The notes under the pieces: generated by a model
Seen by the model: only the letters and a program-made list of their open reading frames with translations
Told to the model about the DNA's origin: nothing
The model's database searches: none
Position numbers and translations under genes: made by a program
Assembly: GCA_003481775.1 (NCBI GenBank)
Contig: QULU01000005.1
Span: forward strand, 1 to 64,000
From: Clostridiaceae bacterium OM02-2AC
GTDB taxonomy: Bacteria > Bacillota_I > Bacilli_A > Erysipelotrichales > Erysipelotrichaceae
Length of the DNA: 64,000 nucleotides
Reading direction: 5' to 3'
In this document: positions 56,849 through 64,000 of the stretch, piece after piece
Layout: every line of letters starts with the position of its first letter
Position numbering within the stretch: position 1 is the stretch's first letter

Positions 56849-57949
56849 CTAGCGAAGCAGCGTCCCCTCCTCACGTATTCCCCACACAGCCTGTGGATCT
56901 GTCTGTGTTTTCTGAATGGAAAATACGACCTGTGTATCCTGAAAGGTAAAGGTTCCTGTTCCCTGCGTGCCATATCCATCATCCGTAAAGCTGAACGATG
57001 CCGTATCACCGTTGCGCTGTGCCGTGCCGGATATGGAGGCAACCTGCTGTGCATCCAGCGGGTTCAGACTTGTCAGCGTATAGGTAAAGGTGGTATCCGT
57101 CACATCGGATACGACAAGAGTACTATGACTGCCACTGTAAGTTCCGGCGATATCCTCTTGCTTCTGCGGTTCCTCTTCCTGCTGGAAAGGTTGTCCGCCG
57201 GCAGCTCCACGAATAAAGACATCGCTGTTGTATGGACCACAGCCAATCGTTTCCCCCTCATACTTCAGCTGATTGCTGCTGCGAATCGCAAAGGTATAGG
57301 TTCCCTGCGCACTGCTCGCTTTTATGCTTTGATCCGCAATGCTCCACGTTCCACGCACATCCTGCATACCCTCACAGCTGTTTTGTGTGAATACAAACGA
57401 TCCATCGCTTTTCAGTGCAAGTGCTGCTGCAGCACCATTGCGCGTGTTTTCATCTGTAAAGGTACCGGCCATATCTTCCATACGGTATGTCTTCTTCTGT
57501 GAAAACAGCGCATCTCCATACTTCCAATACAGATATCCGCCTCCAGCAGCAAGACCAGCCACTAGCAGCAACAGTATCAGAAGCAGCGGCCATATTCTGC
57601 GCTTTTTGACAACGGTTTGCTTCTTCGTCTTATGATTGGTTTTATGCTTTGTTTTTCGTCTGGTTTTCTTTTTGGTTTTTCCTTTTTTCGCTTTCTGCTT
57701 CTTATTCTTTTTATCAGAAGTATTCGGCTGTCGCTGCTTTTTTTCGACTGTTTGCTTTTGCATACCACACAGCTCACTTACATCGACTTGAAACAGCTTT
57801 GAAAGTCGCTGCAGCTGTTTCTCATCAGGAACACGAATTCCCGCTTCCCAATCGCGTAATTCCTCCTCCTCGATGCGCATATATTCTGCCAGCCGCTGTG
57901 TGCTGATTTCGTATTCCATGCGCAGCGTTTTGATATGTTTACCCAGCAT
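56849..57949 (-). CDS. XRE-family protein with Lys-rich linker, one membrane helix and extracellular beta domain
   Basis: The 366-aa protein has an N-terminal XRE HTH (LRMEYEISTQRLAEYMRIEEEELRDWEAG). A strongly basic linker follows (residues about 74-117, KKNKKQKAKKGKTKKKTRRK), then one membrane helix (WPLLLILLLLVAGLAAGGGYLYW). An external beta-rich tail holds repeated lipocalin-like segments (MAGTFTDENTR...SDGSFVFT; IAGTYSGSHSTLVV). The layout recalls membrane-tethered regulators that read external signals. Promoter on the minus strand: TTGACT, 18 bp, GATAAT (58007 to 57978). Confidence 0.82.
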   Translation of the reverse strand: MLGKHIKTLRMEYEISTQRLAEYMRIEEEELRDWEAGIRVPDEKQLQRLSKLFQVDVSELCGMQKQTVEKKQRQPNTSDKKNKKQKAKKGKTKKKTRRKTKHKTNHKTKKQTVVKKRRIWPLLLILLLLVAGLAAGGGYLYWKYGDALFSQKKTYRMEDMAGTFTDENTRNGAAAALALKSDGSFVFTQNSCEGMQDVRGTWSIADQSIKASSAQGTYTFAIRSSNQLKYEGETIGCGPYNSDVFIRGAAGGQPFQQEEEPQKQEDIAGTYSGSHSTLVVSDVTDTTFTYTLTSLNPLDAQQVASISGTAQRNGDTASFSFTDDGYGTQGTGTFTFQDTQVVFSIQKTQTDPQAVWGIREEGTLLR

Positions 57950-58055
57950 ATGGTTTCACTTCCTATCGTATGCCAATATTATCCCCGAGACGGAAGAAGA
58001 AAGTCAAGAAAACCGACAGAATCGTAAGAATCTGCCATGAGAAAAAAGACTCCTT

Positions 58056-58856
58056 TTATTCACGAATATAAGGAATCATAAGCATTTCTACAAGGTTTGC
58101 GTCCTTGTGGTCTTCAAAGGTGCGGTATACAAGACGCTGGAAGACAGGTCCCTTCTGAATGAGATGCTCTCTTTGAAAAAAGGCACAGATACGTTCCCGT
58201 GTCAAGGAGGAACGCTTGTCACTATGCTCAAACGCATAGATAACCGCAGCACCTCCGGGAAGAAATGAGAAGCCGAATTCCTCACTCACACCGATTTCGG
58301 CGGCGCAGTCCTCATAGATTCCAAACCCGTTCATTCTTATGCAGTCATCGCCATCCTCTATTGTTATGAGCGTACATTGGAAAAACATATCCGCATTTTT
58401 TTGAAACAGATTAAACTGGATGGAGTCGTGCGCGTCCTCTTTGATATTCAGACAGTCCTCCTGTGAGATGAAGAAAATTCCGGGTCTCTGGATATAAATA
58501 CAGTTGTATAGACAATAGGCTGTCATTTTCAATATGCTGATATAGTGATCCATGTTCATCAGCTTTTGCTGCAGTCGCTGAATCTCCTGTACATAGTCAT
58601 TGCGTTTCTGCTGTACCATTTCCCGATGCGTTTGTACATTGCCGCGAAGAATATTTTCACGGATATTGGATAGTGAGATTCCCATATGGGAAAACCGCTG
58701 AATATATAGCAGCTGATCGATTTGCTCACTTGTATAATAGCGATAATTTGTTTCCGGATCTTTAAAAGGAACAATCAAGCCCAGTCGTTCATAGTGCCGG
58801 ATCGCCTCCGGTGTAACCCCCATGATTTTCGCAATCTTGCCGATTTTATATTGCAT
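58056..58856 (-). CDS. MerR-family regulator with C-terminal effector-binding domain
   Basis: The 266-aa protein has a MerR HTH (KIGKIAKIMGVTPEAIRHYERLGLIVPFKDPETNYRYYTSEQIDQLLYIQRFSHMGIS), an antiparallel helix and a C-terminal GyrI-like region of about 150 residues. It resembles the MerR protein at 45564 in layout. No dedicated target gene with a long-spacer promoter is seen adjacent; the XRE gene is next in the same direction. Its target is unknown. Confidence 0.88.
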   Translation of the reverse strand: MQYKIGKIAKIMGVTPEAIRHYERLGLIVPFKDPETNYRYYTSEQIDQLLYIQRFSHMGISLSNIRENILRGNVQTHREMVQQKRNDYVQEIQRLQQKLMNMDHYISILKMTAYCLYNCIYIQRPGIFFISQEDCLNIKEDAHDSIQFNLFQKNADMFFQCTLITIEDGDDCIRMNGFGIYEDCAAEIGVSEEFGFSFLPGGAAVIYAFEHSDKRSSLTRERICAFFQREHLIQKGPVFQRLVYRTFEDHKDANLVEMLMIPYIRE

Positions 58857-59327
58857 ATCATCACCCCGCCCTTTGTATTATACTATACAAAAAGAATTTG
58901 TAAAACAGAGATTTAAAGAATACGAAAATGGCATACGCTTTTCTGTTTTGTCATACTGTTTCTGTTATGAGTTTCCATATATTTCTAAATTCTGATTGAG
59001 AATTGCATTCCTGCTAAACTTTATTTGAATATTTTTAATTTTATATATAATTTGGAATCCAATACTGTTATAATCAAACCGTAGGGGTCTCATACTTGTA
59101 AGGCTGTGTTCATCTGAAAGCATGGAAACTGATTTTTCACAGCATTTATGATAAAGTAATAGAGAATACAGAAGGATTGCAGCAATATGTAGTTCCAGTT
59201 TGTGTTCTGCAAGGTGGCATTTCATCATACAATGCTACATACAGCTATTGTATATGCAGATGGTGCAAAAAAGATAAGATATAAATACCGAAGGGTACTT
59301 ATATAGATACTTAGGAGGAAAAAAATT
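58857..59327. other. Intergenic region, no gene seen
   Basis: The stretch is AT-rich between the divergent MerR and PH-domain genes. Short weak -10-like TATA sequences lie before 59328, but I cannot assign a clear promoter pair. No conserved structure was recognised. Confidence 0.5.
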
Positions 59328-59696
59328 ATGGCAGAAGAATTTAGAAGAATATGGTCCTTCATTGAAAAGGCGGAGCCTGCACAGGAGATGCTGTCCGTTC
59401 TGGTGCCTGGTGAGGAGATTCTGCAGTGCTATAAGACAAACCGAGATATGTCTGCACTGACGAACAAAAGAATTATCATTTTTGACAGACAGGGACTGAC
59501 AGGCAAGAAAATCGAGATTTATTCCATCCCTTATCGTTCTATTGACATGTGGTCTACTGAGAATGCAGGTAAGCTATTTGATATCGATGCTGAGCTGGAG
59601 CTGTGGACAAAAGCAGGGCATTTTAAAATCAATGTGGATAAAAAATGCAATATCCGTGAATTTGATACCATATTGGGAAATGCGATACTGGATTAG
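59328..59696 (+). CDS. Bacterial PH-domain protein (PF08000/YvbH type)
   Basis: The 122-aa single-domain protein has the bacterial PH fold pattern: LVPGEEILQCYKTNRDMSALTNKRIIIFDRQGLTGKKIEIYSIPYRSIDMWSTENAGK. The TNKR...ID turn and IPYRSI strand are diagnostic. Its ligand is unknown; it may bind membranes or peptides. ATG follows AGGAGG. Confidence 0.88.
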   Translation: MAEEFRRIWSFIEKAEPAQEMLSVLVPGEEILQCYKTNRDMSALTNKRIIIFDRQGLTGKKIEIYSIPYRSIDMWSTENAGKLFDIDAELELWTKAGHFKINVDKKCNIREFDTILGNAILD

Positions 59697-59741
59697 CCTT
59701 GCATACCCCTTTTATTTCGCAAAAAGAATTAGCTATCCTTT

Positions 59742-59771
59742 GATATTGTCTAACTGGCAATATCTTTTTTA
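59742..59771 (+). terminator. Terminator of the PH-domain gene
   Basis: GATATTG (59742-59748) pairs with CAATATC (59758-59764), 9-nt loop, followed by TTTTTTATT. Confidence 0.8.
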
Positions 59772-59851
59772 TTGCTTCTGTCGATGTCGCTTTGTGTGAA
59801 GGCAGCAGGACGTTTGACAGGTCTGAAAAGGATGAAGTAGATTTTTATGTA

Positions 59852-59869
59852 ACGGATGGAAGACCATCC
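59852..59869 (-). terminator. Probable terminator of the cotJ operon
   Basis: On the minus strand CGGATGG (59869-59863) pairs with CCATCCG (59858-59852) around TCTT, followed by TTACATAAAAATC. The T run is weak. Confidence 0.45.
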
Positions 59870-59876
59870 GCTGGTA

Positions 59877-60470
59877 TTAGTCGAAGGCAGGGTTGCACTG
59901 ATAATAGTTTTCAGCATCCAACTGACTTTGCACGTAGGCAAGGGCTTCCCCAAATCTCTGGAAATGCACGATTTCACGTTCTCTTAAAAAGCGCAGAGGC
60001 GCAATGACATCGGGATCGCTTGCGGCACGTATCAGATTTTCATAGGTTGTACGTGCCTTCTGTTCTGCGGCCATGTCCTCAAACAAATCGGTGAGGGGAT
60101 CGCCTTTGGATTGGTAATATGCAGCTGTAAACGGTGCTCCGCTGGCTGCCTGTGTCCATATGCCGGTTGTATGGTCGACATAATACGCGTCAAAGCCGCC
60201 TGCTTTGATTTCCTCAACACTGAGATTTCTGGTCAGCTGGTACAGAATCGCGGATACCATTTCCAGATGAGCGAGCTCCTCCGTCCCGATATCCGTGAGC
60301 ATCGCACGCACACTGTCATACGGCATTGCATAGCGCTGGTTCAGATAACGCATAGAAGCAGCCAATTCTCCATCCGGACCACCAATCTGCGAGATTACAA
60401 TTTTTGCAAAAGCAGGATCCGGCTTTCTGATATTTACCGGAAACTGCAGCTTCTTTTCATATGTCCACAT
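59877..60470 (-). CDS. cotJC: Spore coat protein CotJC / manganese-catalase-like
   Basis: The 197-aa ferritin-like protein of the manganese catalase family starts MWTYEKKLQFPVNIRKPDPAFAKIVISQIGGPDGELAASMRYLNQRYAM. Metal ligands sit in EELAHLEMV and REREIVHFQRFGEAL. CotJC is an inner spore-coat protein with possible catalase activity. It is the last gene of cotJABC. Confidence 0.93.
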   Translation of the reverse strand: MWTYEKKLQFPVNIRKPDPAFAKIVISQIGGPDGELAASMRYLNQRYAMPYDSVRAMLTDIGTEELAHLEMVSAILYQLTRNLSVEEIKAGGFDAYYVDHTTGIWTQAASGAPFTAAYYQSKGDPLTDLFEDMAAEQKARTTYENLIRAASDPDVIAPLRFLREREIVHFQRFGEALAYVQSQLDAENYYQCNPAFD

Positions 60471-60473
60471 AGG

Positions 60474-60719
60474 TCAATCCTCCCTTTCCCATGGCCAGGG
60501 GCCCTTGCTATACTCCCAGCTATCCGATAAATTCTGCCGATTTGTCAATGGCCCGCAAAGCTGTTCATATTCCTTTGCGACCATCTCGCGTTCCTTTACT
60601 GCCGTCTGATAATACTGCATCGCCTGCTGGTCATCGGGATGTGAATTTAAAAATAATGCTGTTTCCTGAATCGCGAAATCCAGCACTTGAAGCCTTCTAA
60701 GCAGTTGTTTTCTGTTCAT
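60474..60719 (-). CDS. cotJB: Spore coat protein CotJB
   Basis: The 81-aa helical protein matches CotJB (LLRRLQVLDFAIQETALFLNSHPDDQQAMQYYQ, WPWERED at the end). The ATG at 60719 has GAGGGG about 10 bases upstream. An in-frame GTG at 60728 would start inside the cotJA end. It lies 3 bp before cotJC. Confidence 0.9.
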   Translation of the reverse strand: MNRKQLLRRLQVLDFAIQETALFLNSHPDDQQAMQYYQTAVKEREMVAKEYEQLCGPLTNRQNLSDSWEYSKGPWPWERED

Positions 60720-60721
60720 TA

Positions 60722-60976
60722 TCAACACGCCCCCTCATCATTGAGAAACGGTTTATCAAGAGCATGAAAAATCGTTCCTCTTTGAAACCCTATCTCCTTT
60801 TCATACGGCTTTTTCCATACCTGCATCGGTACATACGCCATACCGGGTGTCTGCATTTGCTGCTGCCGGTGTTTGGGCTTCAGTTCCATAAAATCCACAT
60901 CATCATAGCAGTATTCATCATCATTGACCCGCTCTTCGGGAATCCATGGACAGCACGCTCCATTTGCATACTTCAT
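60722..60976 (-). CDS. cotJA: Spore coat protein CotJA
   Basis: The 84-aa protein has the CotJA pattern in its second half (PGMAYVPMQVWKKPYEKEIGFQRGTIFHALDKPFLNDEG). The N-terminal half (MKYANGACCPWIPEERVNDDEYCYDDV) is acidic and contains a CC pair. It starts after AGGAGG. It is the first gene of the operon, expected under mother-cell sigma-E control; no promoter is assigned. Its presence supports a spore-forming host. Confidence 0.92.
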   Translation of the reverse strand: MKYANGACCPWIPEERVNDDEYCYDDVDFMELKPKHRQQQMQTPGMAYVPMQVWKKPYEKEIGFQRGTIFHALDKPFLNDEGAC

Positions 60977-61202
60977 ATAAGTTCCTCCTAACCTGAGGTA
61001 TTCACCTCACTGCATAATATGAGAGAACTGATAACACGCATAGGGCAGACATATAGGAAGCCGCTATATGAGATGAAAATCCTCTTTTCTAAACACAGGA
61101 AAGACAGAAAAAAGACCTATCAGCCGCAATGGAAAGATTACATTGCTTTGATAAGCCTTTTTCAACCTGCTTATGAATTCGTTTACCACTTCATGCAAGC
61201 AC

Positions 61203-63761
61203 TTAATGAAATTGCGCCAATACCGTCTTTTCAAAATGCTCGTCACTGACACTCACTTTCCAACGATAAAACAAAATGGAAAGGGCAGAGAAAACCAGAA
61301 GCATTCCTGCAAAAACAAGGGCATCCGCACCTATAGATCCGCCAATCGCCAAGGTATTACGGAACGCATGCACGCTGTAGCTGAATGGCATAAACGGATG
61401 AATCGCATTGTAGAAGCCGGAGGAGGTCTCGATCGGATAGGTACCTGCCGCTCCTCCCAGCTGCAAGACCATGAAAATCAAAACGATGAAGCTTCCGATT
61501 TTCCCACAGGTGATGTTGAAGAAAACAATCATCGCCATAAAGCCTGCGGAAACCAGTGCCGCCATGGCAAAGGTAAGCAGCGTCTGATAAGGCGACAAGC
61601 CATTGACCAGCATCAGCACACCAATCATAACAATCGCCATCAATGTGGAAACCGTATACATAACGGAAGCCTTGCAAGCCCACATTCGCAAGCCGGATGT
61701 TGTTTTGCTTGTATTTTTCAAAAGCGGGTACATAAGGGTAAAGGCCATGCAGGCAACATACAGCCCGACAGACATCATATAAGGTGCCATCGCCGTACCG
61801 TTGTTTTCCACATTGCTCAGCTCCTGATGGTTGGTGACAATCGGCTGTGCCAGCATTTCCTTTGTTTTTTGCGTTGCTGACACAGAGCTTTCATCAGCCC
61901 CCTTATGCAGCGAGCTTGTCAACGTGTAGGAACCATCCTTCAGCTGCAGTAATCCGCTTCCCAGCGTCCCGGAGCCCTGTGCAAGCTGCTGAGCACCGCT
62001 GCTGATTTGTGAAGCGCCGGTATACAGCTGAGCAGAACCATTTAACAGTGCAGGGCTGTTACTGCTTAACGCTGAGGCTCCCTGATAAAGTGTATCACTA
62101 CCCGTGAGAAGCTGCGTAATGCCGTCCTGCAAAGCCGGGATGGAGGAATTCAGCTGTTCTGTTCCCGTCTGCAGCTGCTTCGCTCCGTCTGTTAAGGCAG
62201 TGGATTTCTGAGCCAAGGTGGAAAGGCCGCTTCCCAGCGTATCCGCTCCCTCTGTATATGCGTGTATCCCAGAAGCCAGACCCTGCTCCCCGGATATTGC
62301 AGTATCAGCACTTGCAAGTCCATCTTCAATCTGCTGCATACCCTGAATCAGTCCCATGGTATCCGGTGTGGACCTCTGCGCATCCAGTGAACGCTGTACA
62401 GTGGAAAGTCCCTGCTGCAGCTGCGTTAGAGCCTGATCATTTCCATTGAGAAGAGCAGTCATATCCCCGGTTCCCTTGGAAAGCTGTGAAAGACCTGTCC
62501 CAAGCTCTGCATATTGCTGGTTCGCATCATGCAGATCCGCTGCCGCTGCAAGAACCTGATTCACAGTTTCCTCGGGAGCATTCACATCCTTCAATTTCTG
62601 TGCGGCTGCATACAGCTTTTGGCTTGCAGCTGTATTCTTCGTAATAATCGCTTGCAGCTGTGCGTTCAGTGCCGAAGCACCCTGTGATAGCTGCTGCAAG
62701 CTATTTGCACTGCCGGAATTTTCTGCATGCAAATACGCAAGCATACTGGCATGATCACGCGTACTTGATGTCAACGCGGAGGATAGCTTTTGCAGTCCGG
62801 ACAAAACGTCGGAGCTTCCCGTATGCAATGCAGCAGTTCCCTGCGCCAGAGTATCGATTCCCTGATTCAATGCCGCTGAGCTGTGCATCAGCTGCTCGCT
62901 CCCCTGTTGCAAAGCAGCTACTCCGGCTGTGTACGTCTGCACCCCCTGCTGCAGTGCCGCACTCCCTGTGTGCAGCGTGGAAGCACCATTGACAAGCTGT
63001 ACACTTTTTCCATTCATCGTTCGTATACCGGTACGCAGCTGAGCGCTTCCCTGCTGCAGCTGTGCTACTCCGTCGGTATAGTCCCGCAATCCCTGTTTCA
63101 GTGTTTCGCTGCCGCTTTGAAAGGTTAATGTGCTGGAAGCAAGGGTGTTCAGATTATCTGTAATTGTCCGGTTTCCCGCAATACTGTCAGATAGTCCATT
63201 CTGGATTTTCTGACTTCCCTTCCCTGCTGTTTTCAAACCACTGCTCAGCACCTGAACGTTGGAGAACAATGTATCGGCATAGGTTTTCGTCACGGTAGCG
63301 GAAATCTGTTCCCGTATCTTTGCTATCGCTGTCTCATCCATTTTTGAGGCGATATAATTGGTACCCGGATTCGTCGTATACATCAGCTCCATTTTCCTTG
63401 GATTCTGATCCATGAGAGTCGTTGCATTTGATGAGAAATTTTCAGGAATCGTTATGATCATATAATAAGAGCCATCCGTTAAACCCTGCTGAGCTTTTTC
63501 GGCATTCACAAAGCGAAAATCCATCTCCTTCGCCTTTTTCAAATTCGCAACCAGATCCTCTCCGATATGAAGGCTGGAGCCGTTATAGGAAACCTTATGG
63601 TCTTCGTTTACCACAGCAACCGGTATCTTATCCGCATTTCCGTAAGGGTCCCACATAGAACCCAGAAAAATACCTGAATACAGCATAGGAATCACAATAA
63701 TTGCTGCCAGTACAACCTTAATCCATGTACTGCCTGCTATATTCTTCCATTCTTCCTTCAT
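61203..63761 (-). CDS. YhgE/Pip-domain membrane protein (phage infection protein family)
   Basis: The protein of about 852 aa has one N-terminal helix (WIKVVLAAIIVIPMLYSGIFLGSMWDPYG) and a YhgE/Pip N-domain (IPVAVVNEDHKVSYNG). A very long extracellular region follows (about residues 190-640) of LxxGxxxLxxG repeats such as LQQGSAQLRTGIRTM and LVNGASTLHTGSAALQQG. Five to six C-terminal helices are of the ABC-2 permease type. The repeats form long coiled segments in this family, and members relate to phage adsorption and type VII secretion accessory roles. The ATG at 63761 follows GAGGATATT; the frame is open 23 codons further upstream over the promoter. Confidence 0.9.
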   Translation of the reverse strand: MKEEWKNIAGSTWIKVVLAAIIVIPMLYSGIFLGSMWDPYGNADKIPVAVVNEDHKVSYNGSSLHIGEDLVANLKKAKEMDFRFVNAEKAQQGLTDGSYYMIITIPENFSSNATTLMDQNPRKMELMYTTNPGTNYIASKMDETAIAKIREQISATVTKTYADTLFSNVQVLSSGLKTAGKGSQKIQNGLSDSIAGNRTITDNLNTLASSTLTFQSGSETLKQGLRDYTDGVAQLQQGSAQLRTGIRTMNGKSVQLVNGASTLHTGSAALQQGVQTYTAGVAALQQGSEQLMHSSAALNQGIDTLAQGTAALHTGSSDVLSGLQKLSSALTSSTRDHASMLAYLHAENSGSANSLQQLSQGASALNAQLQAIITKNTAASQKLYAAAQKLKDVNAPEETVNQVLAAAADLHDANQQYAELGTGLSQLSKGTGDMTALLNGNDQALTQLQQGLSTVQRSLDAQRSTPDTMGLIQGMQQIEDGLASADTAISGEQGLASGIHAYTEGADTLGSGLSTLAQKSTALTDGAKQLQTGTEQLNSSIPALQDGITQLLTGSDTLYQGASALSSNSPALLNGSAQLYTGASQISSGAQQLAQGSGTLGSGLLQLKDGSYTLTSSLHKGADESSVSATQKTKEMLAQPIVTNHQELSNVENNGTAMAPYMMSVGLYVACMAFTLMYPLLKNTSKTTSGLRMWACKASVMYTVSTLMAIVMIGVLMLVNGLSPYQTLLTFAMAALVSAGFMAMIVFFNITCGKIGSFIVLIFMVLQLGGAAGTYPIETSSGFYNAIHPFMPFSYSVHAFRNTLAIGGSIGADALVFAGMLLVFSALSILFYRWKVSVSDEHFEKTVLAQFH

Positions 63762-63783
63762 AATATCCTCTTCTTTCTTTTTA

Positions 63784-63846
63784 TATCCATGGATACCAAA
63801 TATCCACGGAACACTGGAATTATAGTACATTATATGCGCATGTCAA
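63784..63846 (-). promoter_or_regulatory. Promoter and palindromic operators of the YhgE/Pip gene
   Basis: On the minus strand TTGACA (63846-63841) and TATAAT (63824-63819) are 16 bp apart. Downstream lie the palindrome TGGATA-N5-TATCCA (63790-63806) and TATCCATGGATA (63784-63795), which overlap each other. Both are in the early transcribed region, consistent with repression. Confidence 0.65.
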
Positions 63847-63971
63847 CGCTATTTACAGAAAGTTTAGAATTGTTATGAAAAATTCAGGAGGAAAAGATGG
63901 ATGGATTCAAAGAAAAGGCTTGCAAAGGAAAAGAAGAAACAGCTATACTATACATGATAGAAGGTGAGATT

Positions 63972-64000
63972 ATGAGAATACGCGGCAGTCTGGAGCAGGC
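63972..64000 (+). CDS. Start of a gene leaving the window
   Basis: An ATG at 63972 is preceded by AAGGTGAG and a promoter-like TTGCAA, 18 bp, TATACT. The frame continues to the end of the window as MRIRGSLEQ. It is too short to identify. The frame is also open from an ATG at 63897 after AGGAGG, a competing start. Its divergent position to the YhgE gene would fit a regulator, but that is a guess. Confidence 0.4.

Noticed and set aside
61173..61880. 235-codon plus-strand frame
   Set aside because: It is antisense to the C-terminal membrane part of the YhgE/Pip gene and its translation has no protein-like pattern.

Overview
The window is low-to-mid GC Firmicutes chromosome. It carries a T-box controlled trp operon, lactose/cellobiose-type PTS genes, an [FeFe]-hydrogenase, cotJABC spore-coat genes and many AGGAGG-type ribosome binding sites. 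Gene style and content fit an anaerobic, spore-forming gut Erysipelotrichia such as [Clostridium] innocuum. That assignment is inference: no rRNA or tRNA gene is present to confirm it, and no phage or conjugative module is visible.

Layout. 1-374: tail of an Rpn-type nuclease gene. 542-7548: complete tryptophan operon (promoter, tRNA-Trp T-box, trpEGDCFBA, terminator). 7751-9050: XRE membrane regulator and CPBP protease. 9180-11415: TetR regulator with three small membrane proteins, with twin palindromic operators. 11642-15775 (minus): sensor kinase, ABC exporter, response regulator and PHP phosphatase. 15884-17461: TPR diguanylate cyclase. 17995-20067: two COG0523 (CobW) GTPases, one very His-rich. 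20509-21921: AGCS amino-acid/sodium symporter. 22156-24102: an orphan gene and a VanZ-RDD fusion. 24565-32071: PRD regulator facing a PTS IIB-IIC-IIA operon with two GH1 phospho-glycosidases. 32398-34762 (minus): DUF3795, WYL regulator, YbaK and cobalamin adenosyltransferase. 34885-37735: TrpXYZ-like ABC importer. 37880-39348 (minus): DUF1349 protein and RpiR regulator. 39546-40358: HAD-like protein. 40492-44051: flavin/Fe-S oxidoreductase and [FeFe]-hydrogenase. 44378-47783: FRG-domain protein, MerR regulator and MATE pump. 47948-48059: MITE-like element. 48183-51007: methyltransferase, DUF378, Pta and GNAT. 51321-53330: AT-rich MATE/cytidylate-kinase-like fusion. 54007-58856 (minus): Ca2+-type P-ATPase, XRE membrane protein and MerR regulator. 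59328-60976: PH-domain protein and cotJABC. 61203-63761 (minus): YhgE/Pip-type membrane protein. 63972-64000: start of a gene running out of the window.

How genes connect. Tryptophan can be made (trp operon, gated by uncharged tRNA-Trp) and probably imported (TrpXYZ-like system). TrpG lacks its catalytic cysteine, which would make synthesis depend on free ammonia. The PTS imports and phosphorylates a disaccharide or glycoside, and the two GH1 enzymes would split it; both have Gln where the GH1 acid/base Glu normally sits. Several genes show readable local control: a MerR operator in a 19-bp spacer (MATE), twin palindromes (TetR), an operator plus structured leader (PTS), and terminators in the leaders of the P-type ATPase and AGCS genes.

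The most distinctive observations are the TrpG C-to-Y change, the paired NQIN GH1 enzymes, the HAD protein lacking its nucleophile, the MATE-kinase fusion, the ISL3-like MITE with an 8-bp target duplication, and the leader terminator of the P-type ATPase.
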